Assembly: GCF_905220565.1 (NCBI RefSeq)
Contig: NC_059413.1
Coordinates: 10,482,001-10,546,000 of the forward strand
From: Melitaea cinxia
Taxonomy: Eukaryota; Arthropoda; Insecta; Lepidoptera; Nymphalidae
DNA length: 64,000 nucleotides
Direction of reading: 5' to 3'
Below are positions 34,183 to 46,984 of this stretch, piece after piece. The translations under genes were made by a program, and so were the position numbers. The notes under the pieces are model-generated. The model saw nothing but the letters and a program-made list of their open reading frames with translations. It searched no databases and had not been told where the DNA came from. Every line of letters begins with the position of its first letter. The stretch's first letter is position 1.

Positions 34183-35649
34183 CGACTGGACAATCGTAAT
34201 AATTATTTGTCAATTTTTAGTGGTCCTGCAACCCATTCTTGGGGAATTCTCGCAGTACGTAAACTGCCATATTTTTTTAAGTATTCATTAGGCTTAAAGG
34301 CTTTCGATGGTGCTAAATGAGGACATAATTATAATATTCACCAATGTCATGCAATTGAGTAAAACGAAAAGAGGTCGAAAAGGTAAAAATAATAAACTTC
34401 ATCAACTTTTGAGGATAAAAAAAGTAGTACATTTTATATTATTCTTTGTAAAGTTTCTTGAGTAACTACACGTTAATTAACAAAATTAGAGTAAATAATA
34501 ATTTGAGGTTAAAAATCGAAAAAAAAACAGAATATTTCTTTTAAATTATTACAGATTAATTAAAATTTTAATTGTATTGTTTCACACTTTAATCTTGATC
34601 AACAGATCAGATTATGGAAATTATTTTTGGTAAAAAACATGTTGCAATCAATTTCATTATGTTTTAAGTAATGTTATTTCATGTCAGTTGTGAAAACAAC
34701 TACGAGTATACCAGCTGTTTAAAAATTTAAGAAAAGGCGGCCATTATGAAATTACGAATACAAATGTTTTAATAACGAGTTAACGAGTAGATTAAATCAT
34801 TCATTATAACTTACTGATAAATTATAAAGGAATAGAAATAACAGAGAATCTAGAATAACCTTATTATTAAAGTTATTAAGGATAGGTTATACGTAATTAA
34901 AAAAATATAAAAAAAGAATTTACTAGAAATAAAGGAGGGTATTTTTAAATATTGATAATTAAATGTACATTTATCTTTGTAAATGTTTAAAAAAACGGTT
35001 TCTGTTCCTTAGTAGTGATCGTGACAGGTTAATTAACACCGTTAGTCGGTGGTTCAATTCGATATTTTTATTAATGACATTTTCTTTCCATGAGGCATTA
35101 TGTCTCTACTCTGTGTCATATGTAATATTTAAATCCCCGTAACTTCGATCCCGTTTACAACAAATATGTCATGAAGTTTTGAATTAGTGGAGTAGGGATA
35201 GGCGGATTGAAATTAAATCGTTCTTTTTATATATAAGGTGAGGTCTTTGCTCAGCTGAGGAACAAATTACAGAAAATTTCAGTTATGTATAGAAAATAAT
35301 GTAAGCACAGAAATTTATACCTATGTTATTATTTAAAAAAAAAAATTGATATTATTTTATGCGATATGTGGCATTTTGTGAAAAATATATAATTTTTGTT
35401 TTTATAAAAAAGTATTTATGTTGGAGAAGTAATTTTGTTTATGAGTATGTTCGTTAGAAATCCGAATGGGTCACAATTTTAAGGAAAATTATTCGCTTTA
35501 AATTTGGACTAGCATATGAATAGAATACCTAAAAGTCTAGCAGATAGGAGTATTGTTAATGTATAACATGCAAATTAGACAAATAAATTGTTACTAATGT
35601 AAATACATATAGTATAAGAAAAGGCAATATTTATTTATTTATATATATT
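34183..35649. other. AT-rich, nothing recognised
   Basis: Many A- and T-homopolymers; no gene, RNA or repeat signal. Confidence 0.5.
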
Positions 35650-35890
35650 ACTAGTTCGGCAAACAAGACTATGACCCACGTGATGGTAAGCGCTTACCAT
35701 AGCCTATAGACGCTTGCAATATCTCTGCCTCTGCAGGAGCTCTGGTCACCTCACTCACCCCAGGAACACAACATTTGAAAGCTGTATTATTTAGCTGTTT
35801 CTGTGATGTTGGGGTACTTCCCTACACGACTTACTCCACATTTTGAGCAGGATGTATCCTGCTGTACTTAGCTCAGTGGGAAATTCCGAA
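35650..35890 (-). repeat. Interspersed repeat, GGTCGGCAAACAAG family, minus copy
   Basis: CTAGTTCGGCAAACAAGACTATG, CACGTGATGGTAAGCGCTTACC, GACGCTTGCAATATCTCTGCC, CAGGAACACAACATTTGAAAGC: the reverse orientation of the 33058 and 53500 copies. Confidence 0.65.
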
Positions 35891-36944
35891 CGTCAGCACA
35901 AAATTTTATAATTTTCAATTTGTGTTAGTTTTTGCCGGGAAAGGATTTATATGAAAAAAAATTAAGATATTCACAAAGAAAATGAAGATGTGAAATTAGC
36001 TGGGACAGTTAGTATAAACTTGTTTAGGATTAATCAATCAATGAACTGTTAAAATAGATCTATAAATTTTTGAATTACTTAAACTATATAGTGTGTACAG
36101 ATATATTTGTTTAAATAACGATCGTAACAATACTTCTAATAGTATAGGGTCTCCGTATTGTATATGTTTATCTTTACGAACGATACCTATAATCTATTTA
36201 TCTGTGCTTTTGCTCAAAAACCAGAATTTTGATATAATTCGTTTGAATCTGAAAGAATGTGAAAAAATGTAAAATTCACAGCTACGCAAATAAATCACCT
36301 TCTCAACCTCAACTCTAACGTTAGAAAGAAGCCGTGGAGTCCAGGGGTTGGTTCATTAAATCCTTTAAAAATTATGTGAATTATTTTTTATTTTTATACG
36401 TTTATAAGTTTAGATGAGAAATCATGTCTATAAGTTTGATTAAATAATTACATTAAAAAAAATGCTTTATTCAAAAGTTGACTTAATAAATAATAAGCTA
36501 TATAATAGCACTAAATAACCAATCAGAACTTTAAGCATCCGCGCGAGAAAAAACGCTAGTTTTGGTTCTCTATTGATATCAATGAAAAGATTTCAAACAA
36601 ACATGTATGCGCTATTAAATTATAGGTATATTTATTACGTATAAAAATAAATGTTAAACCCTTCAAATAGAAAATATCACTTGATTGTATCCGTCTTCAC
36701 ATCAAGTGTGATTTTTTTTAAATAAACTTCTATAATAATTCAAACAAAAACAAAACCGCACGCGAAAAAACATATACAATAAAAAAATAACAACAAAACT
36801 CAAATAGTGTCCACACGAATACCATTAGAATAAATAATAAAAATAAGAATAAAACAATAAAAATGCGTAATTTTAATTGAGTATCCCATTAAAATAATTA
36901 AAAAAAACCAACACCGCTTAAATTTAAATAAAAAACATACAACT

Positions 36945-36991
36945 CACGTCACTATAGACCTGCGCGCCCGCACATCACACAATGACTGACG
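36945..36991 (+). promoter_or_regulatory. Candidate first exon: 5'UTR, ATGACTGACG|GTGAGT
   Basis: A short GC-rich island (CTGCGCGCCCGCACATCACACA) in otherwise AT-rich unique sequence leads to ATG ACT GAC G and a strong donor GTGAGT at 36992. This could be a TSS with a first coding exon of ten bases, in phase 1. It is inference from composition and splice signals only; no downstream exon is proven. Confidence 0.22.
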
Positions 36992-37194
36992 GTGAGTCAG
37001 AGACAAGTACTGTTGACTTCCATGTTGCCTTGACCTTAGCGAATGTTTGGGACTGTCAGATCAAGTGAGAGGTCATTGATAGCATTTCTATTTGGTATAC
37101 GGATTAATATTATGATTATTAATATATTCTGTTTCTTATATATTTTCAATATAGGTACATAAAATAAGTGAAGTGTTTGTCTATTTATTTTTAT

Positions 37195-37196
<2 letters not shown>

Positions 37197-37252
<56 letters not shown>
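37197..37252. repeat. (TA)n microsatellite
   Basis: About 27 TA units without interruption. The minus-strand ORF across it is Ile-Tyr repeat noise. Confidence 0.95.
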
Positions 37253-37256
<4 letters not shown>

Positions 37257-38018
37257 TTGTTTGATTGATTAGGTTCTTATATTTTAAACTGCATAACTCC
37301 AGATACAACAGTCTTTAGTAGGCTCTTAAAATTCTCTCAAAATAAAACCAAACGTTCAGACAATGGCAATTATCTGTAGGGACAATATTCTTATTTGTAA
37401 TAAACGGAGATCAAACGCGCGACTACTAACATAATAGGCAATTGGACTGCTATGACCAAGGCGCGAACGCATCGTCTGTGTTAAAACTGTTATAGATAGA
37501 TAAAGTTAGTAGAATATATAAGCATTATAAAAGATTTTATAATAAATAACTTAATTAGTACTAAAAATTAACAAACTCGTACATTTATTTAAATATAACG
37601 ACGAATTAATTTGACAAACAGCAATTAATTACCGAAATAACGCGTGAAAATTCGGGGTACAATTAGTATTGTAATCGTATAAAAATTTATGTATTACATG
37701 TGTATTTTGTTGCTTAAGACCTTGAATAAAGTTTTTAACTTTCTAACGAAATAGAGTGATATATTTTTAAATTCTTCTATATCACGACTTGTTAGCGCAA
37801 TGGGTATCGCAATCTGTGTCAAAATGGTCACGGATTCATATCTCTGTAACCTCAGAATCCTATTTTTAACACGAAAAGAATTCTGATTAATTAATTTTAT
37901 ATTTAAAAAAAAAAAAATTATATTTCATTTAATTTAAAAATAAACATTTGTAATTTGAATTTATTTGTGTAAAATGAAAATCTAGTGTGTAGGTTTTTTA
38001 CAAAATAGTTTTTAATGT

Positions 38019-38189
38019 CAGTCAGTCAGTCAGTCAGTCAGTCAGCTCAGCCTACTGCAGTCCACTGCTGGACATAGGCCTCCACAAGTTCGCGCCAGAC
38101 ATCCCAGTTTTCCGCAATCCTCATCCAACCTACACCGGCAATCATACGTAGATCGTCGGTCCAACGGGCCGGGGGACGTCTCACACTGC
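38019..38189 (-). mobile_element. 5'-truncated RTE LINE 3' end with 11-bp TSD
   Basis: The (CAGT)n tail at 38019-38044 is followed by the reverse of the RTE ORF C-terminus (same as 47006-47150: CACTGCTGGACATAGGCC...GATCGTCGGTCCAACGGGCC). The target-site duplication GTTTTTAATGT is at 38008-38018 and 38190-38200. It has a TGAC-type tail rather than TGA. Confidence 0.9.
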
Positions 38190-38200
38190 GTTTTTAATGT

Positions 38201-41200
38201 ATTTTAGATGAACGATTAAACTAGTGCGGATTTCTTATTTTACGACATTTTTGAAGCATCTTTATACAATATTAATTAAAAAATTTAAATATATTACAGC
38301 CTTATTCTAGTAACTATAAACTAGGTCCGTTGTTTAAAAAATACAAATCAAAACAAAGGAATAGATTTTCTTAAATTGTTTCTCTAAAATATTTTCAGGA
38401 TGTTGTGTCTTAATTTAAAGTATTACAGGCTATCCTACGATGTAAAATACCTGAAACTAATAATACAATATTGCATTATGGAACTAAATTTTTTACTCGT
38501 TTTTCTAAGCTATTTTATATACTCGTAAACAAATCTTTAACCAAGAACTATTTATTAAAAACCGCAGGTCGTAAGTGGATTAGAGTAGGCAATTATCTCT
38601 TATTTAGAAAGATGGGCTTTTATTGTCCAGTCAATAGGTCAAGTAGAAGCAAAGCTATTCGATGTATTCAATGGGTTACGCCTAAAATCAATAAAACTGC
38701 CAAAACTCTAAACATCTGGCGCGAATGTTGAAATGAACAGCGCATGCGCGAATTAGTGTTTCCAGAAACAATAAAACAATTGTACCCCAAAGTTTTGGAA
38801 AGTATGAAATTGAAGATATTTTTTTTATAAGTACTTTTATTTTCAGAATAATAGTGTGGCACTTTAAACATGAGTTTAGATTTGATATTTAATATATTGC
38901 AATTAAATCATCGTATCTTATGATACGATGATTCTATGATATGATGATAACTATTGATACATTTGAATGATATTATGATACATTTACGTTTTGTTTTATC
39001 TAGTAAATAAATTATTCAACTTTAACTTCTTCAAAAGAACAAAATGTCAATGTAGAGAAATTCTTTATAAAAATTGGCAATACCACATTAAATGTCAAAA
39101 ATAAGAAGTGGAGCGAAATTTACGCGAAGCAAGAGAGAAACTAATAATTATGAATGAAAAAATCAAGACAAACGTTGATTATATTTATAAATAATAAATA
39201 TATCGATATAATATGTATAGCTGTTATTTTTTTTGGAAAAACGTTTTGATAATTATATAAAAGAAAGATCGTGGTGTGCGTGAAATATATAAAACATTAA
39301 CTCTATTTATTGAATTGTTGTGTTGAATTATTAATAGTTGTACATTTGTTGAATATTAACTGTTGTATAACATATCTGTTATTGTATTTTTATAAACGCG
39401 TTGTGTCAAGGTTGTGCTTTTTATTGTTGAAATTTCACAGACTAAGGAAAGGTAAATAATTTTATGTTAATGGGTCCTTAAATATTATAATTTTAATTAA
39501 AGTTTTTAATTTTAGTTTTTAAGGATTATGTTATCTAAGAGGTTTTAGTTCTATTTTTTTTTTAATTAGTGGCAATGTTTATTATTATTATTAGAAATGT
39601 GATATTTTAGATATAGAATTAGATTTTTTTTTCTGAAAAGTAATATAGGTGTTTAATCATTTTAAAAGAGGTTAAATGGTTAATATTTTTTTTTATAAAC
39701 TTGTACGAAAAAATGCAAAATCTTGGTACGTGAGCTCAATAAATAGTTTGTAAGATGATATTTTGTCTGGCGTAGTTTTATAATATACCTACCTAAGATT
39801 GTTGATATGTTTTAGGTTTTAGCCGCTTTTGTAGATTCTGCTAGACTCCTATAAATCGTAAAATCAAGAACAATGAATAAATAAGACACAACATATCAAT
39901 ATAAATTGATCTGACGGAATATACTATTAGACCAAACAATTCTTGTACTCATTTATTACTAATATAATAAAAAAAATGTTATTTTAGAAAGAAAAATAAT
40001 AAGTAGAAGAATCTTATATCATATTTTTTTTAAACATGCTTCACAATTAACGGCCCCCTAAGATTTACTCGAGTCAGAGGGTCCGTCACATAAACTATAC
40101 ACAACCACAAACGCGCCGACTAGTGCAAACATCTGAAATTCGTATCTTCGATTCTTTTACCCATCTGAAAAATACGTTTTCTAGAGGTTTGCAAAGTAGA
40201 TCACCTTGAATGTAATAAACTTCTACTTCGACTCAAATTCGAAATCGAACGGGCTCAAATTTGGAGAATTTGGTGATCGGCAGCAGTTCGTAGCCTAATT
40301 CGACCAACTTGGGCACGGCAACACGGAGGTGTGAGCTGGTGCGTTGTTTTAATGGGAACGTTTTTTTTTTTTGCCAAATGGGACCTTTAAATGAATTACC
40401 AACCGATATTGTTCTATTACCATTTTTATAAAATCAGTGAACTTGCCCGCGTCCACAGGCAGTTAAAACAAAAACTACAAGTCCAAACCAGCTGAAATTT
40501 TGAGCTCAGAGGTCTACAAGAATATTCTACACGATAATGGCACCACTAGGCAGTGAGATTAAGTTCTTATCGGACCGCCCAGAGGAAAACTTATTTTTAA
40601 TAGATAAATACAAAAAAGTACTGGACCAATTTTAAAAATTATTTCTTCAGTATAACGTTATTTTTGAGTTACATACGCTTTTTTATTGAGAAAGATTAAT
40701 TATTATTAATCTAAATTAGAAATGACCTTTACCTATCTATTTAATGGATAAATTAGGATCTCTTACTAAAACGAAACAGCCAAGAATCGTGTAATTCATA
40801 GTGTGAATCTGCGGGTATATAAAATGCACGTATAAAAATATATAACTTCCAAAAATTTCAATTTGAAAAAGAACAACGTTAAAATATAAACGATTGAACT
40901 TTGTTAGTTGAATCGAAATATCATCAAACTCTTAATAGCCTGTCAAAAGATGGCTAAAATTGTGTCAAAACTTCGTAACGAACGTTTTCAAGCTTTGGAT
41001 ATCTAATAATAGAGTTCTGAAGCTCGATTGTGAGTTTCTAACATTTTTAAAGCTGAATTTGTATTGAAGATACGAAATTAGACAGTGAGATTAAACGCCC
41101 ATGAAAATAACATAAATAATCTTTTATGTAATATATTATGGAAGTTATTCTTTAAAAGCTTAGTTTATTATTCATTAATTTTCTATTTTTAGTAATTTTG

Positions 41201-41355
41201 AATACATAATTGATTTTTTTTTATTTTAGACCAAAAACTTTCAAATTTCCTAACGCACCAAGCTGCGTGACAGTTTCTCGGTGGAATAAACGCATATTAA
41301 ATATTTTTCTCTACCATAATTCTATTATTTCATTTTCATAAATATTTATTAATGC
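38201..41355. other. Largely unrecognised; one basic 86-codon ORF
   Basis: The plus ORF 38471-38731 is lysine/arginine-rich but has no recognised domain. The segment at 40.04-40.35 kb is GC-richer than its surroundings without a conserved frame. A frame after an acceptor-like TTTTATTTTAG at 41219-41229 (PKTFKFPNAPSCVTVSRW) is open but unsupported. Confidence 0.45.
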
Positions 41356-41356
41356 A

Positions 41357-41808
41357 CTAGCGACCTGCCCCGGCTTCGCACGGGTGCAATGCTGATACTA
41401 AATATACTACAGAATGTCTTTATTTATAGTGTGAAGCAGCTTATAGCATGGTTATTAACATAATAACAACAATATTCAAATATTTGTCGTTAGATTACAC
41501 ATTGTTACAGAATGCGTTGAAGAAATAAAGGTTCACTGCTCGTTCCCCGTAGGTGATAGCGTGATATTATGTAGCCTATATGTTGACTCGACTTCTTAAT
41601 AATATTCGTGCCAAATTTGAAGTAAATCCATGCAGTACTTTTTGAGTTTATCCCGGACATACATACAGACAAACAGACAAACAGACAAAAATTCTAAAAA
41701 CTATATTTTTAGCTTCGGTATCGATTGTAGATCACACCCCAAATATTCTTTTAAAAAAATATTTAATGTACAGTTTTGACTTTCCTACCATTTTATTATA
41801 TGTATAGA
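41357..41808 (-). mobile_element. Non-autonomous Helitron, 452 bp
   Basis: The left end is A|CTAGCGACCTGCCCCGGCTTCG and the right end TTTATTATATGTATAGA|T. It is the same family as 20506-20950 and 57783-58225 (TTCACTGCTCGTTCCCCGTA, TTTATCCCGGACATACATAC). Confidence 0.9.
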
Positions 41809-41935
41809 TAAAACAATTTTCAAATTTCGACCCTAGTAAATTGGTTGCTTGTTAGACGATGTTTAGGTATATTTATTGCTTCTACGGAAGTTTATCTCCT
41901 AACTTTGTTCCAACTTCACTACTAAGAGTTTTGAC

Positions 41936-42055
41936 TAGCCCGTTGGTGCAGTTTGTAGTGGCCCTGATTTCTGTTCCGTCGGTTGCTGGTTCAATTCCAG
42001 CCTACTCTATCTATGTATATTTATCAAAAAAAACATAGTTATAAAGTCGGTTGCT
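41936..42055 (+). mobile_element. tRNA-derived SINE fragment
   Basis: AGCCCGTTGGTGCAGTTTG (A-box-like) and GGTTGCTGGTTCAATTCCAG (B box GGTTCAATTCC) are followed by CTCTATCTATGTATATTTA and an A-rich stretch. The tail block of the 9511 SINE is absent. Confidence 0.65.
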
Positions 42056-42104
42056 AACTGTAACACACGACCATGTGTGTATGTATAAGATTTTTATTTA
42101 TTTA

Positions 42105-42306
42105 CTAGCGGACCCCGCAAACGTTGTTTTGCCATACATGTTATTAACTCTCTTAATTCCCCCTTATAATTTAGGGCTATGAAAAATAGATGTTGACCGA
42201 TCCTCAGACCTACTTGATATGCACACAAGATTTCATAAAAATCGGTTCAGCCGTTTCGGAGGATTATTGTAATTAACATTGTGATACGAGAATTTTATAT
42301 ATAAGA
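42105..42306 (-). mobile_element. Helitron, 202 bp
   Basis: The left end is A|CTAGCGGACCCCGCAAACG and the right end TTTTATATATAAGA|T. The interior has ATGAAAAATAGATGTTGACC, ATATGCACACAAGATTTCAT and AGCCGTTTCGGAGGA, the same family as 19021 and 4367. Confidence 0.85.
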
Positions 42307-43318
42307 TTTATAAGAGTTATGGACTAGTGTTATCATCTATGTTTTTTTAAAACAGAATATTAAAGCTAGAAGATACTTACTAGTACCAAACCCAATCAAA
42401 ATTAATAATCAATTTTTAATAAAAGAATAACCTAATATTTGTAAAATTCATTTATTCAGCTCCTTAAGAATTATAAATAGCAAACCCTTGCAATCACAGA
42501 ATCAATTTCATTTTTATAGTTCCTTATCTAACATAATTATATATACTATTTTAAACAGATAATTTAAAAAAAATATAGCGATGTGAATACACATGAATTC
42601 ATAAGTTTATAATAATTTTGATGGAAGATATGACTAATTTTGTACTGAAACACTGTATATATTATTTTACTAACTGTGAAGAGTCTTTCCGATTCTTCTC
42701 TGCAGAATTTATATTCAAAATTGGTGGTAGCTTTACTTTAAAAATAATAGTCACTTAAAAAAAATATTTGTAAAATGACGATTCTAACTTGCTTCAGAAC
42801 CCTATTTGTTTAATTAAGTTATTTTTGATTTTGATTTTATGTCGCCAAGTTATGATTTTTGTTCGAGTTTAATGTGCGGTATGAGGTTCAATAACCTATT
42901 TTGTATCGTGGCCTTAGGACTGGGTATATATATTTGTATTTCTTGTTTTTCCGGAACCCGTATATACTTCGCTGTACTTGGGTCATATGAGAGTTAGGCA
43001 AACACTTCACACGATTACGTACAGCTAAAAGTTACTACATTCGAATATGTTGAAGAGATTCAGCATATATATTGTTCGCATCAAAATAGTCCTTGGTGGG
43101 CGACATGCTAGTGAAAAAATGAAAACTGACTTCATTGTCTTGTCCTTATGTATGTCTCCAAACATCCAAGTCTTAGATTAATATCGTACCGAATAACTTT
43201 AAAGATTAACTAAAGCAAATGTACTAAATTTAATAAGAATAAATAGAGCTATGTACTAAAACTCTTAATTCGTTTCAATTTAAAATAACATATTTGTAAT
43301 ATCATATTTTTGTTACAG

Positions 43319-43396
43319 AATATAAAATGCGATGTAGAAGGCGTACGTCGCAAACAACGAGGGCGTCACGGCACTCAGATAAAAAATATACCATCC
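43319..43396 (+). other. Candidate 78-nt exon of an unknown gene
   Basis: TTTTTGTTACAG|AATATAAAATGCG opens and ATACCATCC|GTAAGTAAA closes a 78-nt segment with distinctly higher GC than its surroundings. Two forward frames stay open (NIKCDVEGVRRKQRGRHG... and YKMRCRRRTSQTTRASRH...). The second frame would be in phase with the candidate first exon ending at 36991. No protein family was recognised, so this may be a chance pair of splice sites. Confidence 0.25.
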
Positions 43397-43565
43397 GTAA
43401 GTAAATATAATACATAGCAGTAAAATTGGAACTTTTATATATTCCACAGATGAGAAAAGTTTTCGTAATATTCTGTGGTACATTATATTTTATTTTGTTC
43501 GACGTCGGTATGTTATTCATTCATTTCATCATATACAGTAAGTAACCTTAAGGAAAATTATGCGT

Positions 43566-43690
43566 GATTTGACCCGACGCAGTCTGCATTGACGCTACTT
43601 TTTGCTGCGTGGGTTGTAGGTTCTATTCCCGTCCCGAATCTGGGTATAGTATATGTATATATTATTATATTATATAAAAAAAGAAATAGT
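43566..43690 (+). mobile_element. tRNA-derived SINE fragment
   Basis: ACCCGACGCAGTCTGCATTG, TTTTTGCTGCGTGGGTTGTAGG and GTTCTATTCCCGTCCC, then TCTGGGTATAGTATATG, parallel the SINE head at 60909. It is diverged and lacks the tail. Confidence 0.6.
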
Positions 43691-45356
43691 TACATCAGTC
43701 GGCTATTACTAATTATTGAGAAATTCTTGTTTTTGAATATAACTAGGATAAATCAACATATTAACTGATATTCAGTCGGTCAATCAATCATTCCCATTTC
43801 AATGCAAACAGGGATATAGAGGTGATAATATATGAAGGTGAGTAAGCAAAAATAATTTCCTCAATTTGATGATATCTTTACGTAACCGGTAGAAATATTC
43901 ATTCGTTTGCTCAATAGTTTATCTTCATCATTACAAAAATAAAATAATGTTTAATTACTTGGCCTTAATAATTATATTACATTTTGTTTCTTTTATAAAT
44001 TTTTCTGTTCTGTGTACCAGCCTCTATAAACAAATAAATAATTTTAATAGGTTCATTGTTATGAATGTTTACTTATAAAAAAAAAGAATTATCTAAATTA
44101 TAAAATCGTGTATAAATTTAGGCTCAGATGAATCGAAAAAGTAGTCAATCAATCATCCTATGTTTGTTGTAACAATAATTTCGTTTGGGTAAATTTAAAA
44201 ATAATACATAACTTAGGTACTTTATGTATATTGTTTTCTAAGCGCTTAATCTGTAAGCGACAAAAAAATATTTATACTAATTCATTTGTTGCGTACAATC
44301 TTTTGAAAAATAAGGCCAGAATCTCGTTAGATTTTTTTTAGAATATTGTGATTAAAAGTCTCAATATATATATATGATAAGTGTTATATTTATTGGTAAG
44401 TTCACATTTCAGTAAATTTGCTATTAAAAATCAAATTACTCTCACTAATACTGATTTAATCAAAAAGAGGTGTTATACAAGTTAACGGTCATTGTCTATT
44501 TGTGTTTGTTTTTTGGAGCATCTAATTGTAACGGTTGTTTTCGGATGATTAGCTATTACCTAATAAAGGGTTCGAAGCTCGCTGTTAAAGAAGTAGAATG
44601 AATGGGGTCATAATGACAAGTTGAAAAGAATATTTATTATTAAAATTAGTTGACTCTTTACAAAAAACGTGGGTTCTATAATTTTCTTAGACGTAATCAA
44701 TAAGGATGAGTTGTTTTTAAAAATATTCTTAATTTCGTTTTTTATTTAATAAATAATTACAAAATATTTTTGAATAGACTAAGGGAATATAATCAACCAA
44801 GAATAAACGCTTTATGAGCCATTTAGCATATGAGAAGCATAAACTTATTTACCTATATATATAATATAAAGTATATATACACATAAATACTTCTGAACAC
44901 ATTAGGTATATTTTCTATTTTATGTTTGCAATTATAAAGATAGACAATTAGAATATTACTTTTGAAACTGAAAATATATAAATTGTACTATGTTCAAGAG
45001 AAATTTATAAAAAATCTAAACAAAAGTATACGAAATGAATCTTCTAAGTAATAAAAATTTTTTAAAAATATAAACAACTTCTACAACAATTAAAAATAAT
45101 AAAAAAATAACAACTGAAAAAAAAATACTGGTATTATTGTAACTAAATAACGACTGTATGATCGCCAGACTTTTATTTTTGACTTAAATTGTTTTAGACT
45201 TTAGGCGTCCAAATTCAGATAAATGTTTTTTGTGTATAGAACTGACAGTGAGTACGTGACCGCGGCGAGTGCGTCGTTATCGAAACTGAAATAAAATAGG
45301 GAAATAAAAGATAAAACCTTATAACCAACCGAAATCATTCGAACCCGATTCATTTT

Positions 45357-45785
45357 TAACCGACTTCCAAAAAAGAAGGAGGTTCTCAATTCGACTGTAT
45401 TTTTTTATCTATGTTACTTCAGAACTTTTGACTGGTGAACCGATTTCGACAAAAAAAAATTTAATTGAAAGGTGATGTATGTCATTTGGTCTCATTTAAA
45501 TTTATTTGAGATCTAACAAACACTTTTTGAGTTATATCTAATAATGCGTTTTTACTTGACTATTTTTTCGTCGACCTATATACCGCATAACTTTTTACTG
45601 GATTACCGATTTTGATGACTTTTAATTTAATCGAAAGCTGATATTTATGATGTGATCACATTTGAATTTCATCGAGATCTGATAAAAACTTTTTGAGTAA
45701 TCTTTGATAACGCGTATTTACTTGACTATTTTTACGTTTTATTACTTGTCGATCTAATTGAAGACCTTGACCAAATACAATTATA
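45357..45785 (+). repeat. AACCGACTTC-family element
   Basis: It starts AACCGACTTCCAAAAAAGAAG and runs through ACCGATTTCGACAAA, TCATTTGGTCTCATTTAAAT, AATAATGCGTTTTTACTTGAC, a second module with ACCGATTTTGATGAC, and TGTCGATCTAATTGAAGACC. The right terminal repeat is eroded. Confidence 0.75.
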
Positions 45786-46230
45786 TCGTATATATAATAT
45801 ACGTCACATATTATTGGCATGTAGAGACATGTCCGTGAGCGTTAAGATATGGATGAGATTAAAACAAAATTTTATACTTTTATTACTAAAACACATAAAA
45901 ATTACACAAATTATTATGCATTTGATAATTATTTTGGTAACATAATGGTACCCATAAATCACACATCTTATGTCACTAATACATTAGTCTTAGTCAATTT
46001 ATCATACGAAATACTGAACTACTAAACTCAATAGTGTGCCAAAGTCGATGAAGAGGGTAATTAATTTTTTTTAACTACTCACCATTACTGTCCAGTCTGT
46101 TACAGTTTACTTTGCGCCATAAGATATGTACCTATCGAAAAAATCTTCTTCGCATCTTCTCTGTTTTACATTACATTAGCGAAATTATTCATGTTATTTT
46201 GGCACTATTAGAATCCATTAATCAAAATAA

Positions 46231-46578
46231 GCTACTGTGTGTACTGTGTGGCTACGGTACTAAAGAATTTAGCCACCCCCTCTCTTCCCATGGGTGTCGT
46301 AAGAGGCGACTAAGGGATAACACAGTTCCACTACCACATTGGAACTTAAAAAGCCGACCGGTGGCGGGATAACCATCCACCTGCTAGCTTTGAAATACAC
46401 AGGTCGAAGACGGGTAGCAGCGTCTTCGGTGCGACAAAGCCAGCACTGCGGTCACCAACCCGCCTGCCCAGCGTGGTGACTATGGGCAAAACACATGAGT
46501 TCACGCTATTTTTGGCGTAAACTTATGGAGGCCTATGTCCAGCAGTGGACTGTGATAGGCTGTAATGATGTAATGATG
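46231..46578 (+). mobile_element. RTE-tailed SINE copy F
   Basis: The full element runs from TACTGTGTGGCTACGG to GGAGGCCTATGTCCAGCAGT, then AATGATGTAATGATG. The target-site duplication AATCAAAATAA is at 46220-46230 and 46579-46589. It lies about 0.4 kb from the RTE LINE at 46985. Confidence 0.87.
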
Positions 46579-46984
46579 AATCAAAATAAATACTATTATA
46601 TTCCACCTTTTGCAAAAACCTCAGAGTATGTTCTACAATAGCCGCATTAACAAAGGCAATATGATGATGATGATGATGAATGATGAATAATACTTGTCGA
46701 GACTTATAAATTATGGACTAATAATAATACGTAATGTGACAACACAGGATGAAAGTATTTAAGCATCGCTGAATCAAATCCGTCTTAATTTCCTACAAGT
46801 TTGTAGCTTAAATTGACAAAGTTCGAAACATTCGAACACAAGAGTCGTTTGTAAACAACCGATATTAGTTTAAACTGTCAAAGTTCGATAGTATAGTAAA
46901 TAACAGAAACGTAAATTACTGGAACCGGTGGGGAAATGGTGAAAACTGTCACAGATAAAAATTTACGCATGGATATAGAAATAT

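Noticed and set aside
38471..38731. 86-codon basic ORF
   Set aside because: No family signature and no paired exon; such lengths occur by chance in a 64-kb window.
41230..41340. Possible terminal exon after TTTTATTTTAG (PKTFKFPNAPSCVTV...)
   Set aside because: An acceptor-like site and an open frame to a stop are present, but no partner exon or family match was seen; chance is likely.
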